Notes: generated by a model from the letters alone, not told the origin. 64,000 nt of DNA from Bacillus sp. FJAT-29937 (GCF_001509555.1 NZ_LMAS01000004.1:229148-293147), one strand, 5' to 3'. Positions 53,853 to 63,344 are shown, counted from the first letter of the stretch. Numbers and translations: made by a program.

Positions 53853-55618
53853 CCCATCACCTGCTTTTCTTCAAATTGATTTGAAATTGGAATCGAAAAC
53901 TTCACTTCACTGCCCCCATGGGATAAATTTCGGATATGCAATCTAGCCGAATCACCTAGTAAATGGACTAATCGTTGGTTCACATTATAAATACCTGTCC
54001 CGCCATTATTATGACTTGCTAATGGCTGCAGACTTACAATCGGTAAAATATGTTTAGGAAAACCGCTGCCATTATCCCGAACTAAAACGGTAAGCCTCCC
54101 ATTCTCTTTTTCTATCAAAATTTCAATCTTTGCCCCATCTGTTACATTCTTTAAACCATGTTGAACCGAATTTTCAATCAATGGCTGAATACTTGACGGC
54201 GGAATATAAATATCGGAAAGATCGGCCGGCTTTATTAAATTTATTTGTAATCTTCCTTTAAATCGTTCTTGAATAATAGAAGTATAGGCCTCAGCATGTT
54301 CGCACTCTTTTTCAAGCTCAACTAATGATTTCGATACTAAGCGTAAATTAAACCTCATATAACTCGCTAATTGCAGGGTTAATAGACGTGCCTTCAATGG
54401 ATTTTCCCGAAACAAGCCGGCAATTAATTGAAGGGTATTAAACAAAAAGTGTGGATTGATTTGTGCTTGTAAATTCCTTAACTCTGCATCTCGAATATGT
54501 GCTTTTAGTTTTTCCGCTCCTAGCATGTTCAATTGATCTGAAATAAATTGTCCCAGTCCTTGTGCCATCCCCATTTCAACAGGAGAAATATGCTCTGCTT
54601 TACGGAAATAGAAAGCAATAAGATACGTCACATGATCATCTTCTATTATAGGAATGAAAATAGCTGCCTCAAGGCTGCAATTTTTATGAGTGCACATTAA
54701 TTCTGATTTCACGTGCGCAACCTGGATTTTTTTCAATTTAATCGACATTTGTGCTGGATGAGCCGTAATCGCATCCCCAAAGTGATGATGCTCTTGACCC
54801 AACCCTTTATGGGCTAATACTTCCTTTTGATCTGTAATAGAAACCGCAGCAAGCCTAAGACGACTATATAATAATTTTGCCAAGCCATTCGCAACGTCAA
54901 TAGGCGAGTCTTTTTTTAAAAATGGCAGTGCCTCCTTAGCGATGATTAATGCTTGTTTCGATGCCAGCGCAGCCTCATTTTCTTGTTCGCGTAAAACAAT
55001 TCCGATCATCGCTGTAAAAATGGCAATCGCTGTACTGTTCGATAACACAAGCGGCAAGCCAATTGTATTGACAAGTGAAATCATATCTAGTCGATCTGTG
55101 TACATAATAAGTAATAATTGCATATGTAAAATTGGGGGAAAAACCCCAATAAATAGAGCCTTCAGCGGAGAGATAACACGTTCATTGGAGAAAAACCTTG
55201 CTGTTAAGCCTGCCAGTAAACCTGAGATAGGGTTGACGAGGGCATTCGCCATTGCCCCAACACCGCCAAGAAATAGAAGATGAATTCCAGTAATGACCCC
55301 AGCTCCAAAACCAAGCGTCGGCCCACCTAATAAACCAGCAATCACAATTGCAACAAGGCTCATGCTAACAATTAAGTGATGATCCTCTACTGGAAAAATA
55401 ACTAGCTGATGACTGATGACTCCATTCTCATGGCTGACAATCCCTGTAACCGTACTGGCGATTCCAAATAAGCCAAACACGAATGCATGAACGAGCGACA
55501 TCTTCACACTATAATTCCGGTAAACCAATGATCTGAAACCAGGGGTACGTGTCATCACAAATGCAATAATAAGAAGGAGTCCCAAACGTTCAAACAAAAT
55601 TATCGTTAAGCTTTCCAT
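53849..55618 (-). CDS. LytS-type sensor histidine kinase (5TM-LYT)
   Basis: 589 residues. N-terminal 200 residues hold the 5TMR-LYT sensor with six to seven helices, then a GAF-like domain (about 210-360, with CTHKNCSLEAAIFIPI), the His_kinase domain with phospho-acceptor LQAQINPHFLFNTLQLIAG (His about 395) and the ATPase (NSVQHGLKN, DNGSGFP, GTGIYNV). LytS-family kinases of this type sense pyruvate or membrane state. Translation overlaps the symporter 2 gene by 13 bp and the regulator by 4 bp. Confidence 0.92.
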   Translation of the reverse strand: MESLTIILFERLGLLLIIAFVMTRTPGFRSLVYRNYSVKMSLVHAFVFGLFGIASTVTGIVSHENGVISHQLVIFPVEDHHLIVSMSLVAIVIAGLLGGPTLGFGAGVITGIHLLFLGGVGAMANALVNPISGLLAGLTARFFSNERVISPLKALFIGVFPPILHMQLLLIMYTDRLDMISLVNTIGLPLVLSNSTAIAIFTAMIGIVLREQENEAALASKQALIIAKEALPFLKKDSPIDVANGLAKLLYSRLRLAAVSITDQKEVLAHKGLGQEHHHFGDAITAHPAQMSIKLKKIQVAHVKSELMCTHKNCSLEAAIFIPIIEDDHVTYLIAFYFRKAEHISPVEMGMAQGLGQFISDQLNMLGAEKLKAHIRDAELRNLQAQINPHFLFNTLQLIAGLFRENPLKARLLTLQLASYMRFNLRLVSKSLVELEKECEHAEAYTSIIQERFKGRLQINLIKPADLSDIYIPPSSIQPLIENSVQHGLKNVTDGAKIEILIEKENGRLTVLVRDNGSGFPKHILPIVSLQPLASHNNGGTGIYNVNQRLVHLLGDSARLHIRNLSHGGSEVKFSIPISNQFEEKQVMG

Positions 55619-57159
55619 TTCTTATCTCCCCTTAAGTCAATGCCGGTCTGCGATTGAATATAAAACTCGTTAAATTCTCTTATTGAATTGGATTGCTTCC
55701 TCGAAAGAATGGTTCCTAAATATGCACCTAGAAAGCCCATTGGAATTGTGATAATCCCTGGATTATATAGAGAAATCACAGCCTCCCCTCTAATCCATCC
55801 ATCATCAGGATTCATAATGTAAGGACCTAAAACGACGAATAATAATGAAGCAGACAGACCAGTAAACATAGCCGTAATGGCTCCCGCTTGAGTAAATCGC
55901 TTCCAATAAATAGTTAATAAAAGAACCGGAAAAATACTTGATGCCGCAACAATAAATGTCATCGAAACGAGAAATGTTACATTAATGGTCTCTAAATTTA
56001 ACGCAAATAAGGTGGAAATCAATCCTATTCCTAATGCTGACCACCGTGCTGCCCTCAATTGCTCCTTTTCTGTTGATTTCCCTTTTTTCAAAATATGATG
56101 GAAAATATCATGGGAAAAAGCAGTTGTGGCTGAAATAACAAGCCCTGCAACGACTGCAACAATGGTTGTAAAGGCAATCGCCGAAACAAACGCCAACAGG
56201 AAGTCGCCACCAACAGCCTTAGCAAGTAAAGGTGCAGCTAAATTTCCAGTAGGGTCAAGTAGCATTAGCGAATCATATCCAAGGAAAGCGACCGTACCAA
56301 GCCCTAGGATGAGTGTCATTAAATAAAAAATTCCAATAATCCATGTTGAGCTTATGAGAGACCTGCGAACCTCAAATGTATTACTAACCGTAAATAGTCG
56401 TATTAATATATGAGGCAGTCCTGCAGTACCGAGCACTAAAGCAAGCTGCAGCGAAAGGAATTCCAGTGGATTATCAAATAAATTTCCAGGAAGGAAGAAA
56501 CCCTCCCCTAAAGGCGTACCTGTTTTTACTTCTTCAATTAACTTCACAACATCCCAATTGAAATGTGAAAAAACGATAAGTGTCAGAAGAAATGTTCCCG
56601 ACATAAGAAGAACGGTTTTCACAATCTGTACCCAAGAAGTCGCAATCATCCCACCCATAACCACATAGATTGTCATTAATCCCCCAATCACTACGACGGA
56701 AATAGAATAATCGATATTTAACAGTAATCGAAGTAGAAATCCTGAGGCAACGAGTTGAGGTATCATGTAAAGTATGGAAATGATAAATGTACAAAAGGCC
56801 ATAATTAAACGCATCTTCTCACTTGGAAATCGGGAACAGATGACATCTCCAAGAGAATATTTCCCTAGGCGATGAATAGGTTCAGCAACTAAAAATAACA
56901 CAACAAGATATGATACTAAAAAACCAATAGAATATAAAAAACCATCATAGCCACGAATGGCAACCATCCCAACGATCCCAAGAAACGAGGCGGCACTAAT
57001 AAAATCACCAGCGATAGCCATTCCATTTTGAAAACCTGTTAATGTCCCAGCAGCAATGTAAAACCGATTCGTGGTTTTACTTCGCTTCGCTGCCCAATAT
57101 GTAATAATCAATGTACAAACTATAATATAAATTAGGAATAAAAAATAAGTAGGATTCAA
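55606..57159 (-). CDS. Sodium:solute symporter, acetate/monocarboxylate type (copy 2)
   Basis: 517 residues, SSS family, with YWAAKRSKTTNRFYIAAGTLTGFQNGMAIAGDFISAASFLGI and AFSHDIFHHILKKG in the same places as copy 1. The start is TTG at 57159 with AAGGAGG 8 bases upstream, overlapping DUF485 copy 2 by 4 bp. It is encoded in one operon with the LytS/LytTR genes, which suggests the transporter also serves as part of substrate sensing, or that the system regulates itself. Confidence 0.88.
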   Translation of the reverse strand: MNPTYFLFLIYIIVCTLIITYWAAKRSKTTNRFYIAAGTLTGFQNGMAIAGDFISAASFLGIVGMVAIRGYDGFLYSIGFLVSYLVVLFLVAEPIHRLGKYSLGDVICSRFPSEKMRLIMAFCTFIISILYMIPQLVASGFLLRLLLNIDYSISVVVIGGLMTIYVVMGGMIATSWVQIVKTVLLMSGTFLLTLIVFSHFNWDVVKLIEEVKTGTPLGEGFFLPGNLFDNPLEFLSLQLALVLGTAGLPHILIRLFTVSNTFEVRRSLISSTWIIGIFYLMTLILGLGTVAFLGYDSLMLLDPTGNLAAPLLAKAVGGDFLLAFVSAIAFTTIVAVVAGLVISATTAFSHDIFHHILKKGKSTEKEQLRAARWSALGIGLISTLFALNLETINVTFLVSMTFIVAASSIFPVLLLTIYWKRFTQAGAITAMFTGLSASLLFVVLGPYIMNPDDGWIRGEAVISLYNPGIITIPMGFLGAYLGTILSRKQSNSIREFNEFYIQSQTGIDLRGDKKWKA

Positions 57160-57431
57160 ATCGATTCCTCCTTATTGAATTCTTCCATTTGCCGGTCAAT
57201 TTTTTTAGCTGTTCTATGATAAAACCAACAGAAAAACCAGGTCATCGGAATTTGTAAAAACGCATACAACCATGCCCAAGAAAGACCATAAATAAAGCTT
57301 GGCCGAGTCATCACATTTGGAATAAAAGTAAGAGATAAAGGAAGCAAAAAATAAAACAGCAATGCACCAGCCAAAGCAGGCGCCATCAACTGCTTTCTCT
57401 TACGAATTACATACAAAATTCGCTCCTCCAT
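57156..57431 (-). CDS. DUF485 membrane protein, partner of symporter copy 2
   Basis: 91 residues, two membrane helices (APALAGALLFYFLLPLSLTF and LSWAWLYAFLQIPMTWFFCW), DUF485 family. It shares the W-W motif and length with copy 1. First gene of a four-gene coupled operon (DUF485, symporter, LytS, LytTR). RBS GGGAGGAAG. Confidence 0.85.
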   Translation of the reverse strand: MEERILYVIRKRKQLMAPALAGALLFYFLLPLSLTFIPNVMTRPSFIYGLSWAWLYAFLQIPMTWFFCWFYHRTAKKIDRQMEEFNKEESI

Positions 57432-57480
57432 TTATCTTCCTCCCTGTTTTCAGAAAAATCGGCAAAATAGCTCAATTTAA

Positions 57481-57509
57481 ATGATACATGAAGGATATAG
57501 GCTTGTAAA
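57481..57509 (-). promoter_or_regulatory. SigA-type promoter of the four-gene LytST/symporter operon
   Basis: TTTACA (57509-57504), 17-bp spacer, TATCAT (57486-57481) on the minus strand, 50 bp before the start. No LytTR-like boxes seen here, unlike the second pair. Confidence 0.6.
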
Positions 57510-57570
57510 GTTGATACTGAATCACTGATAGATTATATAAATTGATTATCTAAATTAGTTTATGCGACTT

Positions 57571-57755
57571 CATAGGCGGAGAATTTCCGGCTAATGTATA
57601 AGTTGAGGCTTAATTGACTAATATAAGCGGAAGAATTCCGCTTATCCAGTCAAAATAAGTCAAATTCCAACGATTTGGAGCATATAGACGGAAAAACTAC
57701 CTCTATTTTAAGGGAAATATGTGTATTTCCCAACTTAAGCGGAATTTTTCCGCTT
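57571..57755. repeat. Four copies of a GCGGAA-type palindromic repeat (family A)
   Basis: Copies at about 57571-57596, 57623-57645 (perfect: ATAAGCGGAAG plus complement), 57683-57705 (degenerate) and 57737-57755. They match those at 43743-43934. This part of the 57432-57815 gap holds no gene. Confidence 0.75.
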
Positions 57756-57815
57756 ATTTCCAACAGGAAAATGATAATTTCCAGCCATTTTGGCCATTCA
57801 ATTTTCAGAAAAAGA

Positions 57816-58484
57816 TTATCTATTTTTCTTTTTTAAAACCGCACGAACTGGACTCCCATCTGCATCTGCAAGCGGTAGTGGGATGGCTGCAAGCTCATAT
57901 TCCCCAGGTTCAATATTATCCAGAACAAGCCCTTCCAAAATATGAACCCCGTGCCGAGTAAGTTCATGATGGGCAGTTAACTCCTTACTGTCCAAAGGAT
58001 CAACCGAAGGCAAGTCAAGACCGATTAATCGAACTCCCTTCTGTGATAGATAAGCTGCCACTCCAGTCTCAATATAGGGTATTCTTTCGGGAAAAGCCTT
58101 TCGATTTTTCCAGGCTCCTGTAGAAATTAATAGTCGTGTCACCCCAGTTAAATCTTTCATACTCAAATCAGCCACACCAATGCTGTCATTATTCGGCAAA
58201 TGGATAACAAGAGCAGGGCCAATATACAAATCTAAATCCAAATCGATTACTTTTTTTCCTTCATTATCAAAATGAAAAGGGGCATCAATATGTGTACCGG
58301 TATGTGTGCTCATAGTTACTTGCCCGACATTTACAGAACCGCTATCCTCTTTGCTCCAGTTCACTTTATAGGAAAATGGAGTATCCCCTGGCCAGGTGGC
58401 CACCTCTTCATCTAATCGTTGCGAAATATCAATCCATGTACCCACACCGCATTCCCCCACTATAGCTTTGTTCTTAAACTCCAT
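57816..58484 (-). CDS. kynB: Kynurenine formamidase
   Basis: 222 residues, cyclase/KynB metal hydrolase family. Zinc motif [12 protein letters not shown] (HxGTHxDxPxH) and the [20 protein letters not shown] segment are the KynB signatures. It hydrolyses N-formylkynurenine to kynurenine. The ATG lies inside the end of kynA (25-bp overlap). N-terminus [20 protein letters not shown]. Confidence 0.93.
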   Translation of the reverse strand: MEFKNKAIVGECGVGTWIDISQRLDEEVATWPGDTPFSYKVNWSKEDSGSVNVGQVTMSTHTGTHIDAPFHFDNEGKKVIDLDLDLYIGPALVIHLPNNDSIGVADLSMKDLTGVTRLLISTGAWKNRKAFPERIPYIETGVAAYLSQKGVRLIGLDLPSVDPLDSKELTAHHELTRHGVHILEGLVLDNIEPGEYELAAIPLPLADADGSPVRAVLKKKNR

Positions 58485-59317
58485 AATTCCGGAAAGAATT
58501 TGTGGTCAAGCACCCTTTTTAAATAGGGAACACCTGAAGATCCGCCAGTCCCCTGTTTATAACCGATTATTCTTTCCACCGTGTTCATATGATGAAACCT
58601 CCAAGCCTGCTGCCCGCTTCCGATATCAACAAGCTTCTCGGCTAATTCGTATAAATCCCAGTATTTATTCACATCGCGATAAACAGTCAGCCACGCTGCT
58701 TCTACACTTGCATTGGATTTGTAATTTAGTGACCAGTCTCTTTGGAGAGCCTCCTGATCGATTGGCAAACCACGAATAGCAAGAGCTTGAATTGCCGCAT
58801 CATAAATACTTGGCTTATTTAAAGCCTTGTTCATTGTTTCGAAAAGCTCCTTCTGATGCTTATACACTACTAATGAAGAGGCATTTTTATGCCCTAGTGC
58901 AAATTCAATCAATCGGTTTTGGTAAGATTGAAAACCAGAAGAAGACCCTAGCTTGCCACGAAATTCTAAGTATTCAGCCGGAGTCAACGTTGATAATACA
59001 TTCCATGATTGAATCAATTGCTGCTGAATTTTTGAAACGCGCGCAAGCATTTTAAAAGAAGGCTCTAAGTTATTTTCGTGAATGCATTTTGTCGCTGCTG
59101 AAAGCTCATGGATAATGAGTTTCATCCATAGTTCACTTGCTTGATGAATGATCATAAACAACATTTCATCGTGATGATTTGATAATAGATGTTGACTAGA
59201 GAGGATTTGATCAAGTTGAAGATAATCCCCGTATGACATATTTTTTTGGAAATCAGTATGTATCGTTTTTTCGAGGCTTGCCTCCTGATTATGTTTATTT
59301 TCAGGTTTTTGTTCCAT
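58460..59317 (-). CDS. kynA: Tryptophan 2,3-dioxygenase
   Basis: 285 residues, heme dioxygenase opening the indole ring of tryptophan. The active-site [20 protein letters not shown] (distal His about 49) and the proximal-heme region [25 protein letters not shown] are present. ATG at 59317 is chosen (AGGTGAAG 7 bases upstream); the open frame upstream is longer by 26 residues without an RBS. First gene of kynAB. Confidence 0.94.
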   Translation of the reverse strand: MEQKPENKHNQEASLEKTIHTDFQKNMSYGDYLQLDQILSSQHLLSNHHDEMLFMIIHQASELWMKLIIHELSAATKCIHENNLEPSFKMLARVSKIQQQLIQSWNVLSTLTPAEYLEFRGKLGSSSGFQSYQNRLIEFALGHKNASSLVVYKHQKELFETMNKALNKPSIYDAAIQALAIRGLPIDQEALQRDWSLNYKSNASVEAAWLTVYRDVNKYWDLYELAEKLVDIGSGQQAWRFHHMNTVERIIGYKQGTGGSSGVPYLKRVLDHKFFPELWSLRTKL

Positions 59318-59366
59318 TTTCGTCTTCACCTGCTTTTTATCAATAAATGCTGCTTTATAATAATAA

Positions 59367-59395
59367 ACCGTATCAAGATTAATACTTTGCGTCAA
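59367..59395 (-). promoter_or_regulatory. Possible promoter of kynAB
   Basis: TTGACG (59395-59390), 17-bp spacer and a weak TACGGT (59372-59367) on the minus strand. AATACTTT and AAAGTAT arms nearby (59380-59428) form an imperfect inverted repeat in the divergent kynA-kynU region. Confidence 0.4.
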
Positions 59396-59500
59396 TAAAA
59401 AATATTCAAAATATAAAGTATATATTAATCATTTGTATTTACTTCATGTAAACTCTTAGTTATCCTTCTAGTAACGTATTAGAAAGGATTGATACTACAA

Positions 59501-60781
59501 ATGAAATCAAATTCATTTTTATTAACAAAAGAATACGCACAACAATTAGATCAAAATCGCATGACCTTTAGAAATGAGTTCTATATAAAAGAAGGCACGT
59601 ATTACATGGACGGAAACTCTTTAGGACTGCTTTCTAAACGAGCTGAGAAAACATTGCTTCTCAGTTTAGAGGATTGGAAGCATCTTGGCATTGATGGATG
59701 GACTTCTGGGCATCAGCCTTGGTTTGATTTTTCGGAGAAACTTGGCGCATTGACTGCCCCCTTAATCGGAGCAAAACAAGAGGAAACAATTGTTACAGGC
59801 TCAATTACAACGAATATTCATCAAATAATAGCTACCTTTTACAAACCAGAAGGAAAACGAACAAAAATAGTAGCAGATGAATTGGACTTTCCATCAGATA
59901 TTTATGCAATAAAATCCCAAATGCAATTGCATGGCCTTGATCCAAACGAACATTTAGTGTTAGTAAAAAGCCATGATTCCCGCACGATTAATGAAGCCGA
60001 TATCATTTCTGCTATGACTGATGAGGTGGCCATCGTCTGGCTTCCATCTGTTCTATATCGAAGCGGGCAGTTACTTGGCATGGAGCTTTTAACGAAAGAA
60101 GCCCATAAAAGAAATATATTAATAGGTTTTGATTTGGCTCATTCAATCGGAGCCTTACCGCATTCCATGCATGATTGGGATGTCGATTTTGCAGTCTGGT
60201 GCAATTACAAATATTTAAATAGCGGCCCAGGGGCCGTTGGCGGTTTATTCGTACATGAGAGACATCACGGAAAATCCCCAGGTCTAGCAGGTTGGTTCAG
60301 TTCAAATAAGAAAAAACAGTTTGATCTTGAATTAGAATTGACACATGGCCACTCAGCAGGTGCCTTTCAAATCGGTACTCCACATATTCTAAGTACTGCC
60401 CCGCTCTTAGGGTCCCTTGAAATATTTGAAGAGGCTGGAATTGAAAACATCCGCGAGAAGTCTCTAGAAATGACTGAATATATGATGAACTTGATCGAAA
60501 CTGAACTTTCCGATTTTGAGTTTACTATTGGAAACCCAAGAGAAAACGAGCGCCGTGGAGGACATGTATGTTTAGAGCATAGTGAAGCTGCAAGAATCTG
60601 CAAGGCTTTAAAGGATCATCATGTTATCCCTGATTTCCGAGCTCCAAATGTCATTAGGCTTGCCCCAATCGCTTTATATACAACATTCGAAGAGATTTGG
60701 GAAACCATTCAAATAATAAAAAGAATTATGGTAAACGAAGAATATAAAAATTATGAGAATGTAAGAAATGTAGTAGCTTAG
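59501..60781 (+). CDS. kynU: Kynureninase
   Basis: 426 residues, PLP fold type I. It cleaves kynurenine to anthranilate and alanine. [12 protein letters not shown] (Asp 211, His 214) and the PLP lysine in [16 protein letters not shown] (Lys 237), with HQPWFD and the IQIGTPH-type end, are visible. ATG at 59501 rather than TTG at 59489, although GAAAGGA is 13 bases upstream. It is divergent from kynAB, whereas other Bacillus have all three in one direction (from memory). Confidence 0.94.
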   Translation: MKSNSFLLTKEYAQQLDQNRMTFRNEFYIKEGTYYMDGNSLGLLSKRAEKTLLLSLEDWKHLGIDGWTSGHQPWFDFSEKLGALTAPLIGAKQEETIVTGSITTNIHQIIATFYKPEGKRTKIVADELDFPSDIYAIKSQMQLHGLDPNEHLVLVKSHDSRTINEADIISAMTDEVAIVWLPSVLYRSGQLLGMELLTKEAHKRNILIGFDLAHSIGALPHSMHDWDVDFAVWCNYKYLNSGPGAVGGLFVHERHHGKSPGLAGWFSSNKKKQFDLELELTHGHSAGAFQIGTPHILSTAPLLGSLEIFEEAGIENIREKSLEMTEYMMNLIETELSDFEFTIGNPRENERRGGHVCLEHSEAARICKALKDHHVIPDFRAPNVIRLAPIALYTTFEEIWETIQIIKRIMVNEEYKNYENVRNVVA

Positions 60782-60830
60782 AATGTGAAAAGTGATATGC
60801 ACTCTAAGTCCGTTTAATTCTAATATGATG

Positions 60831-60870
60831 AGGCCATCTCTTTTGCAATTCGAAAATAGATGGCCTTTTT
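60831..60870 (+). terminator. Terminator of kynU
   Basis: AGGCCATCT/AGATGGCCT around an 18-nt loop with T-rich tail. The stretch 60871-61055 that follows holds no gene; AGGTAGG and CCTACCT arms about 70 bp apart are seen. Confidence 0.8.
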
Positions 60871-61055
60871 AAATTTTTTGCATTTCACACACACTTAGAT
60901 TTTGCTCGTAAAGTAGCAGAAGCATTTAAGGTTCTAAGGTAATGTAAATTCACTCCTCCTACTAACTTCTCCCGTTTTTAGGTAGGTTTTGCGCATCGTT
61001 GTATAAGCACAATTATCCAAACTCTTTCCCAAACAATAAAATCCATCACCTGCAC

Positions 61056-61082
61056 ACCTACCTATATATAGTGCATAGGATA
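61056..61082 (+). promoter_or_regulatory. Candidate SigK promoter
   Basis: AC (61056-61057), 16-bp spacer, CATAGGATA (61074-61082), matching the SigK pattern (AC, 16 bp, CATANNNTA). The downstream ferritin-like gene would then be a late mother-cell gene. Confidence 0.45.
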
Positions 61083-61112
61083 AGTTGAAAGTTAAAAAGA
61101 AGGAGGAGAGTC

Positions 61113-61586
61113 ATGTATATCAATCAACAATATAATATTCCTAGTTATGATGATTTTTATCGGACAGCACCAGATACTCAAATATTAAATGATATCCAAA
61201 AAGCAATTAATGCTGAGTATAGTGCTATTGCATGTTACGAAAAATTAGCCAGAATGGCGCCAACACAAAATGAAAGGAACAAAATACTTGAAATCCAAAA
61301 AGATGAAAAACGACACCTTGAAGAATTCAGTAGAATTTTTACAAATTTAACAGGGAGACCGCCATCGTATCAAATCATTGAGGAATGTCCAGACAATTAT
61401 AGAGCAGGCATGGAATTTGCGTTTAAAGATGAACAAGAGGCTGTAGATTTTTATTTAGATATCTCAGATAAAACACAGGATATTACAATCAAAGATAGAT
61501 TTCGACGTGCAGCGTCAGATGAACAAAATCACGCTGTTTGGTTTTTGTTTTTTTTCAAAAAATTCAAAGGTAATGCAAACCCATAG
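61113..61586 (+). CDS. Ferritin-like (rubrerythrin-type) protein
   Basis: 157 residues, four-helix bundle. Two metal-binding helix pairs are seen: INAEYSAIACYEKL with EIQKDEKRHLEEFS, and FAFKDEQEAVDFYLDI with RRAASDEQNHAVWF (ExxH at both ends). The N-terminal 25 residues are Tyr/Asn-rich (MYINQQYNIPSYDDFYRT), as in some spore coat proteins. RBS GAAGGAGGAG. It may be a spore-associated protein, since a SigK-like promoter precedes it (inference). The frame ends in TAG directly before the remains of a second ferritin-like gene. Confidence 0.85.
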   Translation: MYINQQYNIPSYDDFYRTAPDTQILNDIQKAINAEYSAIACYEKLARMAPTQNERNKILEIQKDEKRHLEEFSRIFTNLTGRPPSYQIIEECPDNYRAGMEFAFKDEQEAVDFYLDISDKTQDITIKDRFRRAASDEQNHAVWFLFFFKKFKGNANP

Positions 61587-62022
61587 GCAACTTGAAGATT
61601 ATGGTGCTAAAGGGGCTTTAAGCACTTCTTAATTGACCTTACCTCAAATGTTAACTTATGCCCTTTAGGACGAAAATTTGGCCCAAGCACGATATAATAA
61701 CATTATCGGAACATTTGGTACTATACGAACGTTTGTGCAAATTAGAGAAGCAGAAATGAGACATATAAGCGCATTATAACCACTTTTCGAACGTTATCAA
61801 GTACCATTACCTAATGATATTTCTCAATCCTTTGTTTCAACTCCAGAAAATCTAAAGGCTACATATGCTGCGAGTGTTCAAGGGGAATTAGATAATATAT
61901 CTATGTACGAAAGGTTTTTATCACTCAACATCCCTAATGATGTAAGATTTGTCTTTTCGCAACTACGTAATGCCTCTTTAAATCATTTAGCAGCATTTGA
62001 AAGAGGGCTGGCTAGAAATTAA
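61584..62022 (+). pseudogene. Decayed DUF2202-like ferritin gene with three in-frame stops
   Basis: One frame reads QLEDYGAKGALSTS, TAA (61630-61632), LTLPQMLTYAL, TAG (61666-61668), DENLAQARYNNIIGTFGTI and REAEMRHISAL, TAA (61777-61779), then PLFERYQVPLPNDIS and on to NHLAAFERGLARN, stop at 62022. There is no frameshift; all three stops are single-base-type changes (TAG from CAG, TAA from TTA are likely). The original protein was a ferritin-like DUF2202 type with EMRHISAL metal helix. No start codon or RBS remains at the 5' end. Confidence 0.8.
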
Positions 62023-62038
62023 TCTATGTACTCACTTT

Positions 62039-62072
62039 AATGGGGCGATTACATCGCCCCCATTATTTTTTA
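62039..62072. terminator. Bidirectional terminator
   Basis: GGGGCGAT TAC ATCGCCCC with ATTATTTTTT on the plus side, between the pseudogene and the convergent DUF421 gene. Confidence 0.8.
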
Positions 62073-62105
62073 TCATTTTCATTTACTATCGCCTACCGGA
62101 ATGAA

Positions 62106-62816
62106 TTATTCCTGATCCATTGGGGAATGAATATGATCTTTATATTTATCAACATACATATTACCATTGGCTGCTAATACTGCATATAAAACCTCATGTT
62201 TTGTTAAGTTACGCTTTTTCAATTCCGATTCAAGCCATGAAAACGATAAATTATTTTGTTCTAAATTTTCTTTAATTATTTCTCCATCCATAATAAGTTC
62301 AATAGGTAATTTCTGTTCTGGGTTTATTGCAATCATTAAATCTTGTCTTGTTACACTTCTAAATTGTGGCTTTTTTAACACTGTTAACGTGCCATTCGTT
62401 TCGACGATTGCAAAGAGAACTTCTTCAATATCAAAAACTTCCCTTTCTCTTAGTTGTTGATTTAAATAATCCAATGCATAACGCATTTTATTCATGTTTA
62501 CTTCTAATATTTTGCCATTTTGTATCACAATTGTTGGATCTCCGGCTAAAAACTTTCTTCCTTTTCTATTTTTTAAAGAAATAATAGCAATCAACAAAAT
62601 AATTGCTACGTATATAGAAAATGCAATAATTGTATGATGTACCTTTATTGAAGTATTAAAGGCTAAATTTGCTGAAATGGCTCCTAACGAAATTGTTGCA
62701 ACAAAATCAAACATTGTCATTTGCGATATCGTTTGTTTACCTAATATCCTTGTTCCAATTAGTAATAGACTAAAAGAGGTAATTGACCTCAAAATTACTT
62801 CTATATGTTCAGGCAT
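62106..62816 (-). CDS. DUF421 membrane protein (YetF/YcaP family)
   Basis: 236 residues: three N-terminal helices (ILRSITSFSLLLIGTRILGKQ, FVATISLGAISANLAF, FSIYVAIILLIAIISL) and two repeats of a small cytoplasmic domain (DPTIVIQNGKILEVNMNKMR ... and IELIMDGEIIKENLEQNN..SWLESELKKR). The ISLGAISAN motif and GTRILGKQTISQM are family hallmarks. Members occur in sporulating Bacillus; the function is unknown. RBS GAGGTGA 5 bases upstream. Confidence 0.9.
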   Translation of the reverse strand: MPEHIEVILRSITSFSLLLIGTRILGKQTISQMTMFDFVATISLGAISANLAFNTSIKVHHTIIAFSIYVAIILLIAIISLKNRKGRKFLAGDPTIVIQNGKILEVNMNKMRYALDYLNQQLREREVFDIEEVLFAIVETNGTLTVLKKPQFRSVTRQDLMIAINPEQKLPIELIMDGEIIKENLEQNNLSFSWLESELKKRNLTKHEVLYAVLAANGNMYVDKYKDHIHSPMDQE

Positions 62817-62993
62817 ATATTCACCTCAATTCTTAACTTTCTTTAGTCATATCATAGCCTTGATATTTACTAATTATTAGATTTCACATAAATTAATGGA
62901 TAACAATGTAAGGGCATTATTAATTTCTAGTGGAGTAAATCTTACGTAGTTTAAGCGGTTTGATTTAAAAGGCCCTAAAAAAAAATTTATCTT

Positions 62994-63014
62994 GTTCTAA
63001 AATTATTTTAGAAC
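62994..63014. other. 21-bp perfect palindrome in a gene-free region
   Basis: GTTCTAAAAT T ATTTTAGAAC, with T-rich flanks on both strands (nine T on the minus side). It could be a Fur/PerR-like operator or an AT-rich terminator. The surrounding 62817-63059 shows no gene. Confidence 0.5.
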
Positions 63015-63059
63015 CTTTTAAAGACTATTGACTAGGAATATAATCCCTATATAAAACAA

Positions 63060-63085
63060 ATAAGACAGGCATATACCTGTCTTAT
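63060..63085 (-). terminator. Terminator of the tRNA operon
   Basis: ATAAGACAGG/CCTGTCTTAT with TTGTTTTAT on the minus strand, 42 bp past the last tRNA. Confidence 0.85.
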
Positions 63086-63126
63086 CTTTTACGATAATAA
63101 TATTTTGTAATTTGTGTGTATAAGGT

Positions 63127-63211
63127 TGGTACCGGTGGTCGGGGTCGAACCGACACTCCTGAAGGAACACGATTTTGAGTCGTGCGCGTCTGCCAATTCC
63201 GCCACACCGGC
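63127..63211 (-). tRNA. tRNA-Leu (anticodon CAA)
   Basis: 85 nt with long variable arm (CTTCAGGAG) and encoded CCA; anticodon loop CTCAAAA. Last tRNA of the cluster. Confidence 0.95.
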
Positions 63212-63230
63212 GTATTAAGTTTTATGAAAG

Positions 63231-63316
63231 TGCCGAGAACCGGAATCGAACCGGTACGGTAGTCACCTACCGCAGGATTTTAAGTCCTGTGCGTCTGCCA
63301 GTTCCGCCACCCCGGC
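63231..63316 (-). tRNA. tRNA-Leu (anticodon TAA)
   Basis: 86 nt, long variable arm, anticodon loop CTTAAAA; CCA is not encoded (GGCA then CTTT). Confidence 0.93.
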
Positions 63317-63344
63317 ATATATAAAAAGAATTCATATTAAAAAT

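Noticed and set aside
60880..60950. Short frame ending ARKVAEAFKVLR before the ferritin-like gene
   Set aside because: Fewer than 25 codons, no start; may be a gene-end remnant but not supportable.
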